Assembly (NCBI GenBank): GCA_035541415.1
Contig: DATKNI010000003.1
Span: 1-14,798 of the forward strand
From: JAKAGE01 sp035541415
Lineage (GTDB): Bacteria; Patescibacteriota; Minisyncoccia; UBA6257; 2-01-FULL-56-20
Direction: 5' to 3'
Length of the DNA stretch: 14,798 nucleotides
Shown: positions 1-5,572 of the stretch, one piece after another
Numbering within the stretch: position 1 is the stretch's first letter
Layout of the letters: every line of letters begins with the position of its first letter
Position numbers and translations under genes: made by a program
Notes under the pieces: model-generated
The model's input: only the letters and a program-made list of their open reading frames with translations
What the model was told of the DNA's origin: nothing
Database searches by the model: none

Positions 1-1
1 G

Positions 2-88
2 CGGAGGCGGAAGGATTCGAACCTTCGATGCCATTTCTGGCATAACGGTTTTCAAGACCGTCCGTTTCAACCGCTCACGCACGCCTCC
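2..88 (-). tRNA. tRNA-Ser (anticodon UGA)
   Basis: Read on the minus strand, the 7-bp acceptor stem GGAGGCG/CGCCTCC closes the gene, with discriminator G at position 2. The anticodon loop is CUUGAAA, giving anticodon UGA, inside a 5-bp stem ACGGU/ACCGU. A long variable arm (AUGCCA, loop GAAA, UGGCAU) is the class II feature expected for serine. The T arm has the usual GGTTCGAATCC. Only one base of the 3' flank is in the window, so encoded CCA cannot be judged here; the other three tRNA genes lack it. Confidence 0.95.
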
Positions 89-99
89 GTTTCTCTACA

Positions 100-128
100 A
101 GAGTAGAAAATTATTTGAATTTAATCAA
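100..128 (-). promoter_or_regulatory. Probable promoter of tRNA-Ser(UGA)
   Basis: On the minus strand, TTGATT (123-128) and TACTCT (100-105) are separated by 17 bp, with the tRNA 5' end 11 nt further on. Spacing is ideal but the -10 box matches the consensus only partly. It lies in an AT-rich gap between the tRNA and the divergent phospholipase-like gene. Confidence 0.45.
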
Positions 129-159
129 TTTTTAATGGTCGACGTGCTACCGTGGGAAA

Positions 160-1188
160 ATGTCGAAAAGCCAGATTGCCATGCTCGGCGGAATTGTGTT
201 GCTCGTCGCAATCGGCGCGATCTTCATCGCGCCCACGATGGAGCCGCAGAACATTGTACCGCATCGCGCCGTGCCGCCGCGGAATTCATGCGCGGAACAT
301 TGCTCGCTCATCGTCGAGCCGGATGACGGCATTGCGCCGGTCATCAATCTCATTAAAAGCGCAAAGCGATCGATCGACCTCGTCATCTATCAATTAGAAG
401 ATCAAACGGTCGAAAGCGAACTGGTGCGGGCAGAGGGACGCGGCGTTGCGGTGCGCGTGATTTTGAGCACGGGATATCAAGGCGAACCGTCGGCCGTCAA
501 TCAGGATGCGTTTGCAAATCTGCAAAACCGCAACGTGCCGGTCCGTTGGGCGCCGGATTATTTTGACCTCACGCACGAGAAGTCCATGGTGATCGACGGC
601 GCAACGGCGCTCATCATGAGCTTCAATCTCGTTCCCGTGTTTTATCCCACCGGCCGCGATTTTGGGATTATTGATGACGACGCGAACGACGTCGCGGCGA
701 TGGAAGAAACGTTCAACGACGACTGGCAGGGGACCGGCGCGACGGCGAGCGGCGGGAGTGCGCTCGTGTGGAGCCCGGGTTCGCGGTCGACACTCCTCGC
801 GCTCATTGCATCGGCGACGGAATCGCTCGAACTATACAATGAAGAAATGGCGGACCAGGAAATTATCGATGCGCTCGTCGCCGCAGCGCTCCGCGGCATA
901 CACGTGGACATCGTCATGACGTATTCGCCGGAGTGGAAAGCGGCGTTTCAAAAACTCATGCACGCAGGCGCGGTGATCAAAACCTATTCAGCCCATGCGG
1001 CACGATATATCCATGCAAAAATGATCGTGAGCGACGGTGCGCAAGCGTTCATCGGATCGGAAAACTTTTCCGCAACATCGCTCGACCGCAATCGCGAGCT
1101 TGGCGTCATCATTGCGAACCACGACGTTATCCAATCGCTCATGGATGTTTTCGGCGGAGACTGGGCCGCGGCGCGGGATTATAAATAA
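160..1188 (+). CDS. Membrane-anchored phospholipase D superfamily protein (two HKD motifs)
   Basis: 342 residues. A hydrophobic segment at residues 6-25 looks like a signal anchor, placing the rest outside the membrane. Two HKD motifs (H-x-K-x4-D) are intact: H139/K141/D146, followed by S154 and N156, and H285/K287/D292, followed by S300 and N302. A conserved N-R-E-L-G follows at 311-315. In this superfamily the two motifs form one active site that cleaves phosphodiester bonds by a covalent phosphohistidine. Substrates range from phospholipids (cardiolipin synthase, phospholipase D) to DNA (Nuc-type nucleases), and the sequence does not decide between them. There is no SD before ATG 160. A weak TGC-TACCGT box ends 6 nt before ATG and could give a nearly leaderless mRNA. 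The gene is monocistronic and converges on the sigma factor gene. Confidence 0.85.
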   Translation: MSKSQIAMLGGIVLLVAIGAIFIAPTMEPQNIVPHRAVPPRNSCAEHCSLIVEPDDGIAPVINLIKSAKRSIDLVIYQLEDQTVESELVRAEGRGVAVRVILSTGYQGEPSAVNQDAFANLQNRNVPVRWAPDYFDLTHEKSMVIDGATALIMSFNLVPVFYPTGRDFGIIDDDANDVAAMEETFNDDWQGTGATASGGSALVWSPGSRSTLLALIASATESLELYNEEMADQEIIDALVAAALRGIHVDIVMTYSPEWKAAFQKLMHAGAVIKTYSAHAARYIHAKMIVSDGAQAFIGSENFSATSLDRNRELGVIIANHDVIQSLMDVFGGDWAAARDYK

Positions 1189-1226
1189 AAAAGCCCATGC
1201 ACGCGGGACGACGTGTATGGGCTTTG
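1189..1226 (-). terminator. Rho-independent terminator of the sigma factor gene, possibly bidirectional
   Basis: The 14-bp stem 1190-1203/1212-1225 (AAAGCCCATGCAC against GTGTATGGGCTTT, one G-T wobble) has a loop of 8 nt. Read on the minus strand it is followed by a long T-rich run ending in TTTATTTATA, as expected for the sigma gene that stops at 1233. On the plus strand only TTT follows, so it may end the phospholipase-like transcript less efficiently. Confidence 0.8.
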
Positions 1227-1232
1227 TGGCTT

Positions 1233-1865
1233 TCAGTGAATCAAGGGATTGGCGGCGCGTACCTCGCGAATGAGTTTGCGCTGGCGACAGAGTCTTTCGA
1301 GTTCTGCCGCCCGCTCCCGCAGGCGCATCTTTGCCTTGCTGAGCTGTGATTTTGAGTTGCCTATTTTTCGACCCGTAGCTTCCGCAATGTCTTTGTGCTC
1401 GTAACCTCCTATTTCTTTGAGTACAAACGCGGTTCGATAGCCTGGTGCCAAGTCGGCGACGAGTTCTCCGAGCTCTTTCCGAGCGATGCAAGCATTGAAG
1501 CCTCCGTCGCAGTCGGCAATTTCGTCCTGGAATTGTTCTCCGGTCGCCTGGTTCGTCATCTCGAGCGAAACCGTGGGAAGTTTGCGTCTGCGCAATTCCA
1601 TCAACGCAACGTTCACCGTCAGACTGTAGAACCACGTTGTAAACGCAGAACGGAATTGGAAGGTCCCAATTTTTCGATAGAGCTGGAGGAACGCCTCCTG
1701 CGTCAAATCCTCGGCGATGGCGTGGTTGTGGATAAAGCGAAAGCAGAGCCGGTAGGTCGAGCTTTTGTATTTGTGAAAGATGCGGCTGAAGGCTTCGTGA
1801 TTTCCTTGCTGTGCCTTCCGGATTGTTTTCTTGTCGAGCGTTTCGAGTCTAGCCCCCCTGGTCAT
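1233..1865 (-). CDS. ECF-type RNA polymerase sigma-70 family factor
   Basis: 210 residues. Region 2 spans about 24-95 and carries the hallmark D-L-T-Q-E-A-F at 53-59, then T-T-W-F-Y-S-L at 76-82, which recognises -10 DNA and binds core polymerase. Region 4 spans about 133-185 with the helix-turn-helix E-H-K-D-I-A-E-A-T-G at 156-165 and S-K-S-Q-L-S-K-A-K at 171-179, which reads -35 DNA. Regions 1 and 3 are absent, so it is an ECF-style factor. A basic tail of about 25 residues extends past region 4. The open frame continues upstream into tRNA-Ser, but the real start is ATG 1865, preceded 4 nt away by a strong SD, AGGAGGG (1870-1876). No anti-sigma gene sits next to it, so its control and regulon are unknown. 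Confidence 0.9.
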   Translation of the reverse strand: MTRGARLETLDKKTIRKAQQGNHEAFSRIFHKYKSSTYRLCFRFIHNHAIAEDLTQEAFLQLYRKIGTFQFRSAFTTWFYSLTVNVALMELRRRKLPTVSLEMTNQATGEQFQDEIADCDGGFNACIARKELGELVADLAPGYRTAFVLKEIGGYEHKDIAEATGRKIGNSKSQLSKAKMRLRERAAELERLCRQRKLIREVRAANPLIH

Positions 1866-1892
1866 AGTGCCCTCCTGTACATCTGCACATTC

Positions 1893-1922
1893 ACCATAAC
1901 AGAAGCAATTTCTTGATGTCAA
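1893..1922 (-). promoter_or_regulatory. Promoter of the ECF sigma gene
   Basis: On the minus strand a perfect -35 TTGACA (1917-1922) and a -10 TATGGT (1893-1898) lie 18 bp apart. A start near 1886 gives a leader of about 20 nt that contains the SD. The -35 begins just beyond the 3' end of tRNA-Ser(CGA), so the sigma gene has its own start even if read-through from the tRNA occurs. It is a housekeeping-type promoter and I see no second, ECF-type box. Confidence 0.65.
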
Positions 1923-1924
1923 CG

Positions 1925-2011
1925 CGGAGGGTACAGGATTCGAACCTGTGAGGGGATTTCTCCCCAACCGCATTTCGAGTGCGGCGCGTTAGACCACTCT
2001 GCCAACCCTCC
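1925..2011 (-). tRNA. tRNA-Ser (anticodon CGA)
   Basis: Minus strand. Acceptor stem GGAGGGT/ACCCTCC with discriminator G at 1925. The anticodon loop CUCGAAA gives CGA, in the stem CCGCA/TGCGG. The long variable arm (GGGGA, GAAA loop, TCCCC) is typical of serine. T arm ACAGGTTCGAATCCTGT. CCA is not encoded: the next bases are C-G-T. Confidence 0.95.
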
Positions 2012-2017
2012 CAATCG

Positions 2018-2046
2018 GTATTATCTTTTTACTCTTTTTGCGTGAA
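2018..2046 (-). promoter_or_regulatory. Possible promoter of tRNA-Ser(CGA)
   Basis: On the minus strand TTCACG (2041-2046) and TAATAC (2018-2023) are 17 bp apart, and the tRNA starts 7 nt after the -10 box. Both boxes are imperfect; position and AT-richness are the main support. Confidence 0.3.
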
Positions 2047-2065
2047 TATGTAAATCGCAGGCGAA

Positions 2066-2101
2066 TAAAAACCGACCATAGCATTGCTGCCATAGTCGGT
2101 T
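2066..2101 (-). terminator. Rho-independent terminator of the 114-aa gene
   Basis: A 14-bp near-perfect stem (2070-2083 with 2088-2101, AACCGACCATAGCA against TGCCATAGTCGGTT, wobbles only) has a 4-nt loop. On the minus strand it continues into TTTTTATTC. It lies 30 bp past the stop of the gene ending at 2131. Confidence 0.8.
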
Positions 2102-2130
2102 AGGGGGCGCGGGGCGCCGAGGCGCCAAAG

Positions 2131-2475
2131 TCATGCTTCTCCAGCCGGAGAAGGAAAGAGCCTTTTGATCGGAATGTCTCGTTCGAGGTCGAGGAAGTCC
2201 TCGATTGTCGAGAATGTGCCGAGGGGGCCAAGTATGAACGAGGTCTGCGTGAGATCTCTTTTGAGGTTGCCGATGACGAGCTGGACGGGTTGAACGGGAC
2301 AGCGGGTTGAAACGTCTTTGAGTTTTGCTCTGGCTTGTTTGCAGGCGCTCTTTTCGATGCGAGGCAGATCTTTTGTGATTTGTTCGCAGGAAAAAAGAGC
2401 GACTGATGTGAGTGCTGCCACGCCGGGGCGGGAGATGGTGGGTTTGTAAACTAAACACACAACGCGAGACGACAT
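2131..2475 (-). CDS. Hypothetical protein, 114 aa
   Basis: I do not recognise this protein. It is called real because of its signals: an SD-like GAGGG lies 6 nt before ATG 2475, a good terminator follows the stop, and codons often end in C, as in neighbouring genes. Visible composition: no signal peptide, no clear membrane segment, four cysteines (C7, C30, C45, C59) and a Lys-rich stretch around residues 35-53. Residues 85-105 are acidic and hydrophobic. The size and the strong SD suggest a small soluble cytoplasmic protein. A possible promoter, TTGCAA-17-CATAGT, lies about 60-90 bp upstream, but I give it little weight. The gene is flanked by two tRNA genes on the same strand. A longer overlapping frame (2021-2572) in another phase has a scrambled, Arg/Ser/His-rich composition and is rejected. 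Confidence 0.6.
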   Translation of the reverse strand: MSSRVVCLVYKPTISRPGVAALTSVALFSCEQITKDLPRIEKSACKQARAKLKDVSTRCPVQPVQLVIGNLKRDLTQTSFILGPLGTFSTIEDFLDLERDIPIKRLFPSPAGEA

Positions 2476-2618
2476 GTTTTTCCCTCAATTGTGAAGTGTT
2501 CCCTGGCTGGAAGGGAAGGAACGTTACCGCTATTACTATGCCACGCGCGCCGAAAAATTGCAATAAGTACACACCGCGTCTTCCGACCTCCCCTTGTTCA
2601 ACTTCGCAAAAACAAAAT

Positions 2619-2731
2619 AGAAAATAAGCAGCCCATAAAGAGGGCTATCGGAGGCACGAGAGTGCCGAGATTTTGAGCGGTCGCGCGAGCACGCGCGAAC
2701 CGCGTACCTCTTTATGAGCTGCTTATTTTCT
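2619..2731. repeat. 113-bp nested inverted repeat (possible structured RNA or tRNA-Arg terminator)
   Basis: Two 24-nt arms (2619-2642 and 2708-2731) pair at 23 positions plus one G-T, and one more G-C pair extends the stem inwards. Inside are two further hairpins: 2653-2666 (GGCAC, loop GAGA, GTGCC; a GNRA tetraloop on the plus strand) and 2677-2703 (GCGGT+CGCGCG, loop AGCA, CGCGCG, bulged A, ACCGC). The whole can fold as a three-way junction. On the minus strand it begins 4 nt after tRNA-Arg and is followed by ATTTTGTTTTT, so it may act as an oversized terminator. It could also be a non-autonomous palindromic element. The arms encode nothing obvious. Confidence 0.75.
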
Positions 2732-2735
2732 GTTG

Positions 2736-2807
2736 TGCCCCCGTAGGGAGTTGAACCCCAACTTCATGGTTCGAAGCCATGTGTGATATCCGTTTCACCA
2801 CAGGGGC
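2736..2807 (-). tRNA. tRNA-Arg (anticodon UCG)
   Basis: Minus strand. Acceptor GCCCCTG/CGGGGGC (one G-U) with discriminator A at 2736. D arm GUGA/UCAC. Anticodon stem CAUGG/CCAUG with loop CUUCGAA, giving UCG, which reads CGN arginine codons. T arm UGGGG-UUCAACU-CCCUA. Short variable loop (class I), 72 nt. CCA is not encoded. Confidence 0.93.
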
Positions 2808-2827
2808 GCCGCGCCGCGCTTATCTCT

Positions 2828-2833
2828 AGTATA
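2828..2833 (-). promoter_or_regulatory. Possible -10 box of tRNA-Arg
   Basis: TATACT on the minus strand lies 20 nt before the tRNA 5' end. I see no convincing -35 box. It partly overlaps the region feeding the divergent M50 gene. Confidence 0.3.
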
Positions 2834-2842
2834 GCGCTTCAA

Positions 2843-2851
2843 TGCTACAAT
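2843..2851 (+). promoter_or_regulatory. Extended -10 promoter of the M50 gene (leaderless)
   Basis: TGC followed by TACAAT (2846-2851) is an extended -10 element. Exactly 7 nt separate it from ATG 2859, so transcription should begin at or very near the start codon. No -35 box and no SD are visible, which fits a leaderless mRNA. Confidence 0.5.
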
Positions 2852-2858
2852 TAATTCC

Positions 2859-3494
2859 ATGAACAGCGCAATCCTCATGGTATTCGAATTCGTCGTTCTT
2901 ATCTTTTCCGCCGTGCTCCACGAGGTTGCGCATGGCTATACGGCGCAGTGGCTCGGCGACGACACTGCCGAGCGCGCCGGACGGCTCACTCTCAATCCGA
3001 TCAAGCATCTCGATCTTTTTGGATCGATCCTGATGCCGATCGCGCTCTATCTTGCGTCAGGCGGCACATTTTTCTTTGCCGCAGCAAAGCCGGTTCCCTA
3101 CAACCCCAACAACCTGAAAGATCCGCGGAGCGGGGGAGCAAAGATCGCGCTTGCCGGTCCGCTCACCAATTTTGTGCTCGCGGCAATTTTCGGCCTCCTC
3201 GTGCGAGGACTTTCCTATACCAGCGTCTCGCCGCTCGCGATCACGCTTTTTGAGATCGTCTGCTACGTGAACATCGTCCTCGGCGTTTTCAATTTGGTTC
3301 CCATCCCGCCGCTCGACGGATCCCGCGTTTTGTTTGCGCTCCTCCCGCAGACGCCTCGCACCATGGAAATCATGTACACGCTTGAACGGTTCGGCCTCAT
3401 CCTCGTCATTGTATTTGTCTTCGTCGGGTTCGCCTTGCTTGCGCCCGTCATGGCAGGAATTTTCACGCTATTTACCGGCCAGCCGCTCATGTGA
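2859..3494 (+). CDS. Site-2 protease family (M50) membrane metalloprotease
   Basis: 211 residues, mostly hydrophobic with about five membrane segments. The zinc-binding H-E-V-A-H is at 21-25 inside the first segment. The second conserved motif N-L-V-P-I-P-P-L-D-G (145-154) supplies the third ligand, D153. The A-G-P-L-T-N-F motif at 99-105, typical of the compact bacterial S2P group, is also present. There is no PDZ or CBS domain, so it belongs with the small M50 proteins of unknown substrate rather than with RseP or SpoIVFB. S2P enzymes cut transmembrane helices within the membrane, often releasing regulators. An ECF sigma gene lies 1 kb away, but no membrane anti-sigma is seen, so a link is speculative. 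ATG 2859 is supported by the -10 box 7 nt upstream. The gene ends just before the promoter of the secreted-protein cluster. Confidence 0.9.
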   Translation: MNSAILMVFEFVVLIFSAVLHEVAHGYTAQWLGDDTAERAGRLTLNPIKHLDLFGSILMPIALYLASGGTFFFAAAKPVPYNPNNLKDPRSGGAKIALAGPLTNFVLAAIFGLLVRGLSYTSVSPLAITLFEIVCYVNIVLGVFNLVPIPPLDGSRVLFALLPQTPRTMEIMYTLERFGLILVIVFVFVGFALLAPVMAGIFTLFTGQPLM

Positions 3495-3505
3495 AAATCG
3501 AAGTT

Positions 3506-3532
3506 TTGACAGATGGCTCAATGGTATATAAT
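3506..3532 (+). promoter_or_regulatory. Promoter of the secreted-protein cluster
   Basis: Perfect TTGACA (3506-3511) and TATAAT (3527-3532), with a short 15-bp spacer. A TGG precedes TATAT and may compensate as an extended -10. The boxes lie 19 bp before ATG 3551. It probably drives the four genes to 10100, as I see no terminator between them. Confidence 0.5.
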
Positions 3533-3550
3533 TAAAGGTAATCCATTTCG

Positions 3551-5572
3551 ATGAAACGCTATTTTCCTGGATCAATAATTGCGTTTATCGCCGTCCTTGT
3601 TGGTACGCTTGTTGTGGGCGGGAGCGTTGCCTATGCCAATATCAATTTTAATAATAGTAGTATCAACGGCGACGCGAGCGGTTTGATTCTCGATTCTTCG
3701 TCAACGATTTCCATCGGCACTTCTTCCGCGACCGCCATCATTATCGGCGCGAGCGGCCAGACGACGACATTCCCCGGATCGATTTCCATAACAGGATCAT
3801 TGTCGGCCACGGGCAGCGGCAGAGTGAATGCCACCCAGCTGCAGTCTTCGGCTATCGCAACATCATCGCCGAGCGGCGGCCAATGTCTTGTCTATTCCAC
3901 ATCGACGAATTCCTGGGCGCCGGGCTCATGCGGCGGGGGAGGCGGGGGAGCGAATAGCGTTGTGAATAATCCGAGCGCGACGTCCACGCAGACGATCGTG
4001 CCATCCTCCGACATCACGCCGCTCACCGTGAATTGCAAATCTGGCGGCAGTTCCGATTGTTTTGACGTGAACGACAACGGCGGCAACCTCGCGTTTGGCG
4101 TCCAGGCAAACGGCAATCTTTCGTTCGAGGCGCGAAGCTTGAATCTCGGTTCGAACGGACAGACCGGCTCGGCATCGCAGATCAGCATCTTCGGCGGCAC
4201 GTCGCCCACGGCTGGTCCCGCGATCGTCGGCCAGAATAATGTGGGCGGCAACCAGACGTATCTGTATTTCGATCCAAACACGGCCGGCGCCGCATGCCTC
4301 AATACGGGGGCAACCTCGGGCAGCTGCTTGGCGGCGAATCTCATCATGACGGCAACCTCGACGAACACGGTCGCCAACAAGACGTTTGCCAATTTCTTTG
4401 ATATCGCAACGACGTCGGCGCCGTCGAATCCCGCCGCTGGCAAAATCCGCGTGTACGCCGATGCGACGACGGGCAATCTCACCTGTCTCACGTCGAGCGG
4501 CGGCAGCTGTCTCGCGACCGGCGGCGCCGGAAACGCCACCCAACTCCAGGGCAATACCGTGGCATCGACGACGCCGTCCGGAGGAAACTGCCTCGTCTAT
4601 TCGAGTTCCACGAATTCCTGGACGCCCTCATCGTGCGCGGGAAGCGCTTCAACCGCATGGTCATCGCTCTCTAACCCGATTTCATCAGTCGCCCTTTCGA
4701 TGGGCAACACGACGACGACATTTACCTGGGACAGCGCAACCGGCGCAAACGTCAATCCGTTTTCGATAACGGACAGCAGCAACAATAGCGGCACCGGCTC
4801 GCTCGTGAACATCAACACCGCCGCCGGCTCATCGCTCTTCCCGCTTACCGTAACGGCGTCCGGCACGGCAAACGGCATTCGTATTTCAACCTCGGGCGTT
4901 CTCGCGGCGATCGGGGCCGGCCAAATCAATGCCACCCAGCTGCAGTCCTTGACCATTGCAACGTCATCGCCGAGCAGCGGCCAGTGCCTCGTCTATTCGA
5001 GCTCCACGAATTCCTGGGCGCCGGGCTCATGCGGCGGGAGCGCGAATGCGACGCAGTTGCAGGGAGTCAACATCAGTTCGACCGCGCCAACGACCAACCA
5101 AGTGCTCATGTATGACGGGACCAACTGGTCGCCGGCCATAGGAATCGGTACGCGCCTCTACAACACGTCGAGCGGCGTCGTGACGGCGGCCATCGGCACG
5201 ACAACCATGGCGACCACGGGATCAAGCGACGCGAATTACGAGTTTAGCGCTTACGTCACCCAGAACAGCACCGGAACGAACTGCACCGGAAACGCAACGG
5301 TAAGCCTTAAGTTGATTTATACGGATCCGGTGAGCGCGCTTGCCCAGCCGATGACGGCAACGATGCTCTTCACGCTTGGGAGCGGATCAACCCAAGCTGG
5401 CGTAACGCTCGCATCGTCAACCATGTCCGCCGGAGACGTTGGCAGCGTGACGTATTTCTTCAGGGCAAAGACTGCGACTACGATTAGCTACATCACCGGA
5501 TATGTGAATGGAACAGGATGCACGGTCCAGCCCGCCTACGTTGTATTTCCCAGTTTGAAGCAACAATTCTAA
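3551..5572 (+). CDS. Secreted tail-fibre-like repeat protein, Ser/Thr/Gly/Asn-rich
   Basis: 673 residues. A signal peptide or anchor covers residues 1-29 (basic M-K-R, long hydrophobic core, A-Y-A). The body is low in charge and very rich in Ser, Thr, Gly and Asn. A module beginning N-A-T-Q-L-Q recurs at 93-127, 328-362, 460-494 and, shortened, 499-530. The first three end in C-L-V-Y-S-x-S-T-N-S-W-x-P-x-S-C. The fourth reads S-T-A-P-T-T-N-Q-V-L-M-Y-D-G-T-N-W-S-P, a form familiar from phage tail fibres and bacterial surface proteins. A C-terminal domain (about 535-673) looks all-beta. Fourteen cysteines, often spaced across the modules, suggest disulfides. Likely a surface fibre or adhesin; the ligand is unknown. 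It is first in a four-gene run and its stop overlaps the next start (TAATG). Only a distant SD-like AAAGG precedes ATG. Confidence 0.75.
   Translation: MKRYFPGSIIAFIAVLVGTLVVGGSVAYANINFNNSSINGDASGLILDSSSTISIGTSSATAIIIGASGQTTTFPGSISITGSLSATGSGRVNATQLQSSAIATSSPSGGQCLVYSTSTNSWAPGSCGGGGGGANSVVNNPSATSTQTIVPSSDITPLTVNCKSGGSSDCFDVNDNGGNLAFGVQANGNLSFEARSLNLGSNGQTGSASQISIFGGTSPTAGPAIVGQNNVGGNQTYLYFDPNTAGAACLNTGATSGSCLAANLIMTATSTNTVANKTFANFFDIATTSAPSNPAAGKIRVYADATTGNLTCLTSSGGSCLATGGAGNATQLQGNTVASTTPSGGNCLVYSSSTNSWTPSSCAGSASTAWSSLSNPISSVALSMGNTTTTFTWDSATGANVNPFSITDSSNNSGTGSLVNINTAAGSSLFPLTVTASGTANGIRISTSGVLAAIGAGQINATQLQSLTIATSSPSSGQCLVYSSSTNSWAPGSCGGSANATQLQGVNISSTAPTTNQVLMYDGTNWSPAIGIGTRLYNTSSGVVTAAIGTTTMATTGSSDANYEFSAYVTQNSTGTNCTGNATVSLKLIYTDPVSALAQPMTATMLFTLGSGSTQAGVTLASSTMSAGDVGSVTYFFRAKTATTISYITGYVNGTGCTVQPAYVVFPSLKQQF
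3827..3931 (+). repeat. NATQLQ module copy 1 (DNA repeat)
   Basis: Encodes residues 93-127. It is closely similar in DNA to copy 3 at 4928-5032, including identical runs such as AATGCCACCCAGCTGCAGTC and the segment coding N-S-W-A-P-G-S-C-G-G, pointing to fairly recent internal duplication. Confidence 0.8.
4532..4636 (+). repeat. NATQLQ module copy 2
   Basis: Encodes residues 328-362. It keeps the protein pattern with both cysteines but is more diverged in DNA than copies 1 and 3. Confidence 0.75.
4928..5032 (+). repeat. NATQLQ module copy 3 (DNA repeat)
   Basis: Encodes residues 460-494, near-identical in its second half to copy 1 at 3827-3931. Confidence 0.8.
5045..5140 (+). repeat. NATQLQ module copy 4, lacking cysteines
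   Basis: Encodes residues 499-530, only four residues after copy 3. Both cysteines are missing and the sequence reads V-L-M-Y-D-G-T-N-W-S-P, like tail-fibre modules. It leads directly into the C-terminal domain. Confidence 0.65.

Noticed and set aside
988..1635. 215-codon minus-strand frame
   Set aside because: Overlaps the end of the phospholipase-like gene, the terminator and the sigma gene out of phase; Arg-rich shadow.
1395..1916. 173-codon plus-strand frame
   Set aside because: Antisense to the sigma gene and its promoter, without motifs.
1866..1973. Upstream extension of the sigma factor frame to an ATG at 1973
   Set aside because: It would read through tRNA-Ser(CGA) and the TTGACA promoter; the SD at 1870-1876 marks ATG 1865 as the start.
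2021..2572. 183-codon minus-strand frame
   Set aside because: Overlaps the 114-aa gene in another phase, is Arg/Ser/His-rich in the manner of shadow frames, and has no SD.
3892..4554. Two long minus-strand frames opposite the fibre gene
   Set aside because: Both are produced by the Ser/Thr/Gly codon bias of the real gene and show no independent signals.
5518..5571. In-frame ATG 5518 for the 605-aa protein
   Set aside because: It overlaps the fibre gene by 55 bp and adds 18 residues before an otherwise normal signal peptide; TAATG at 5570-5574 fits better.
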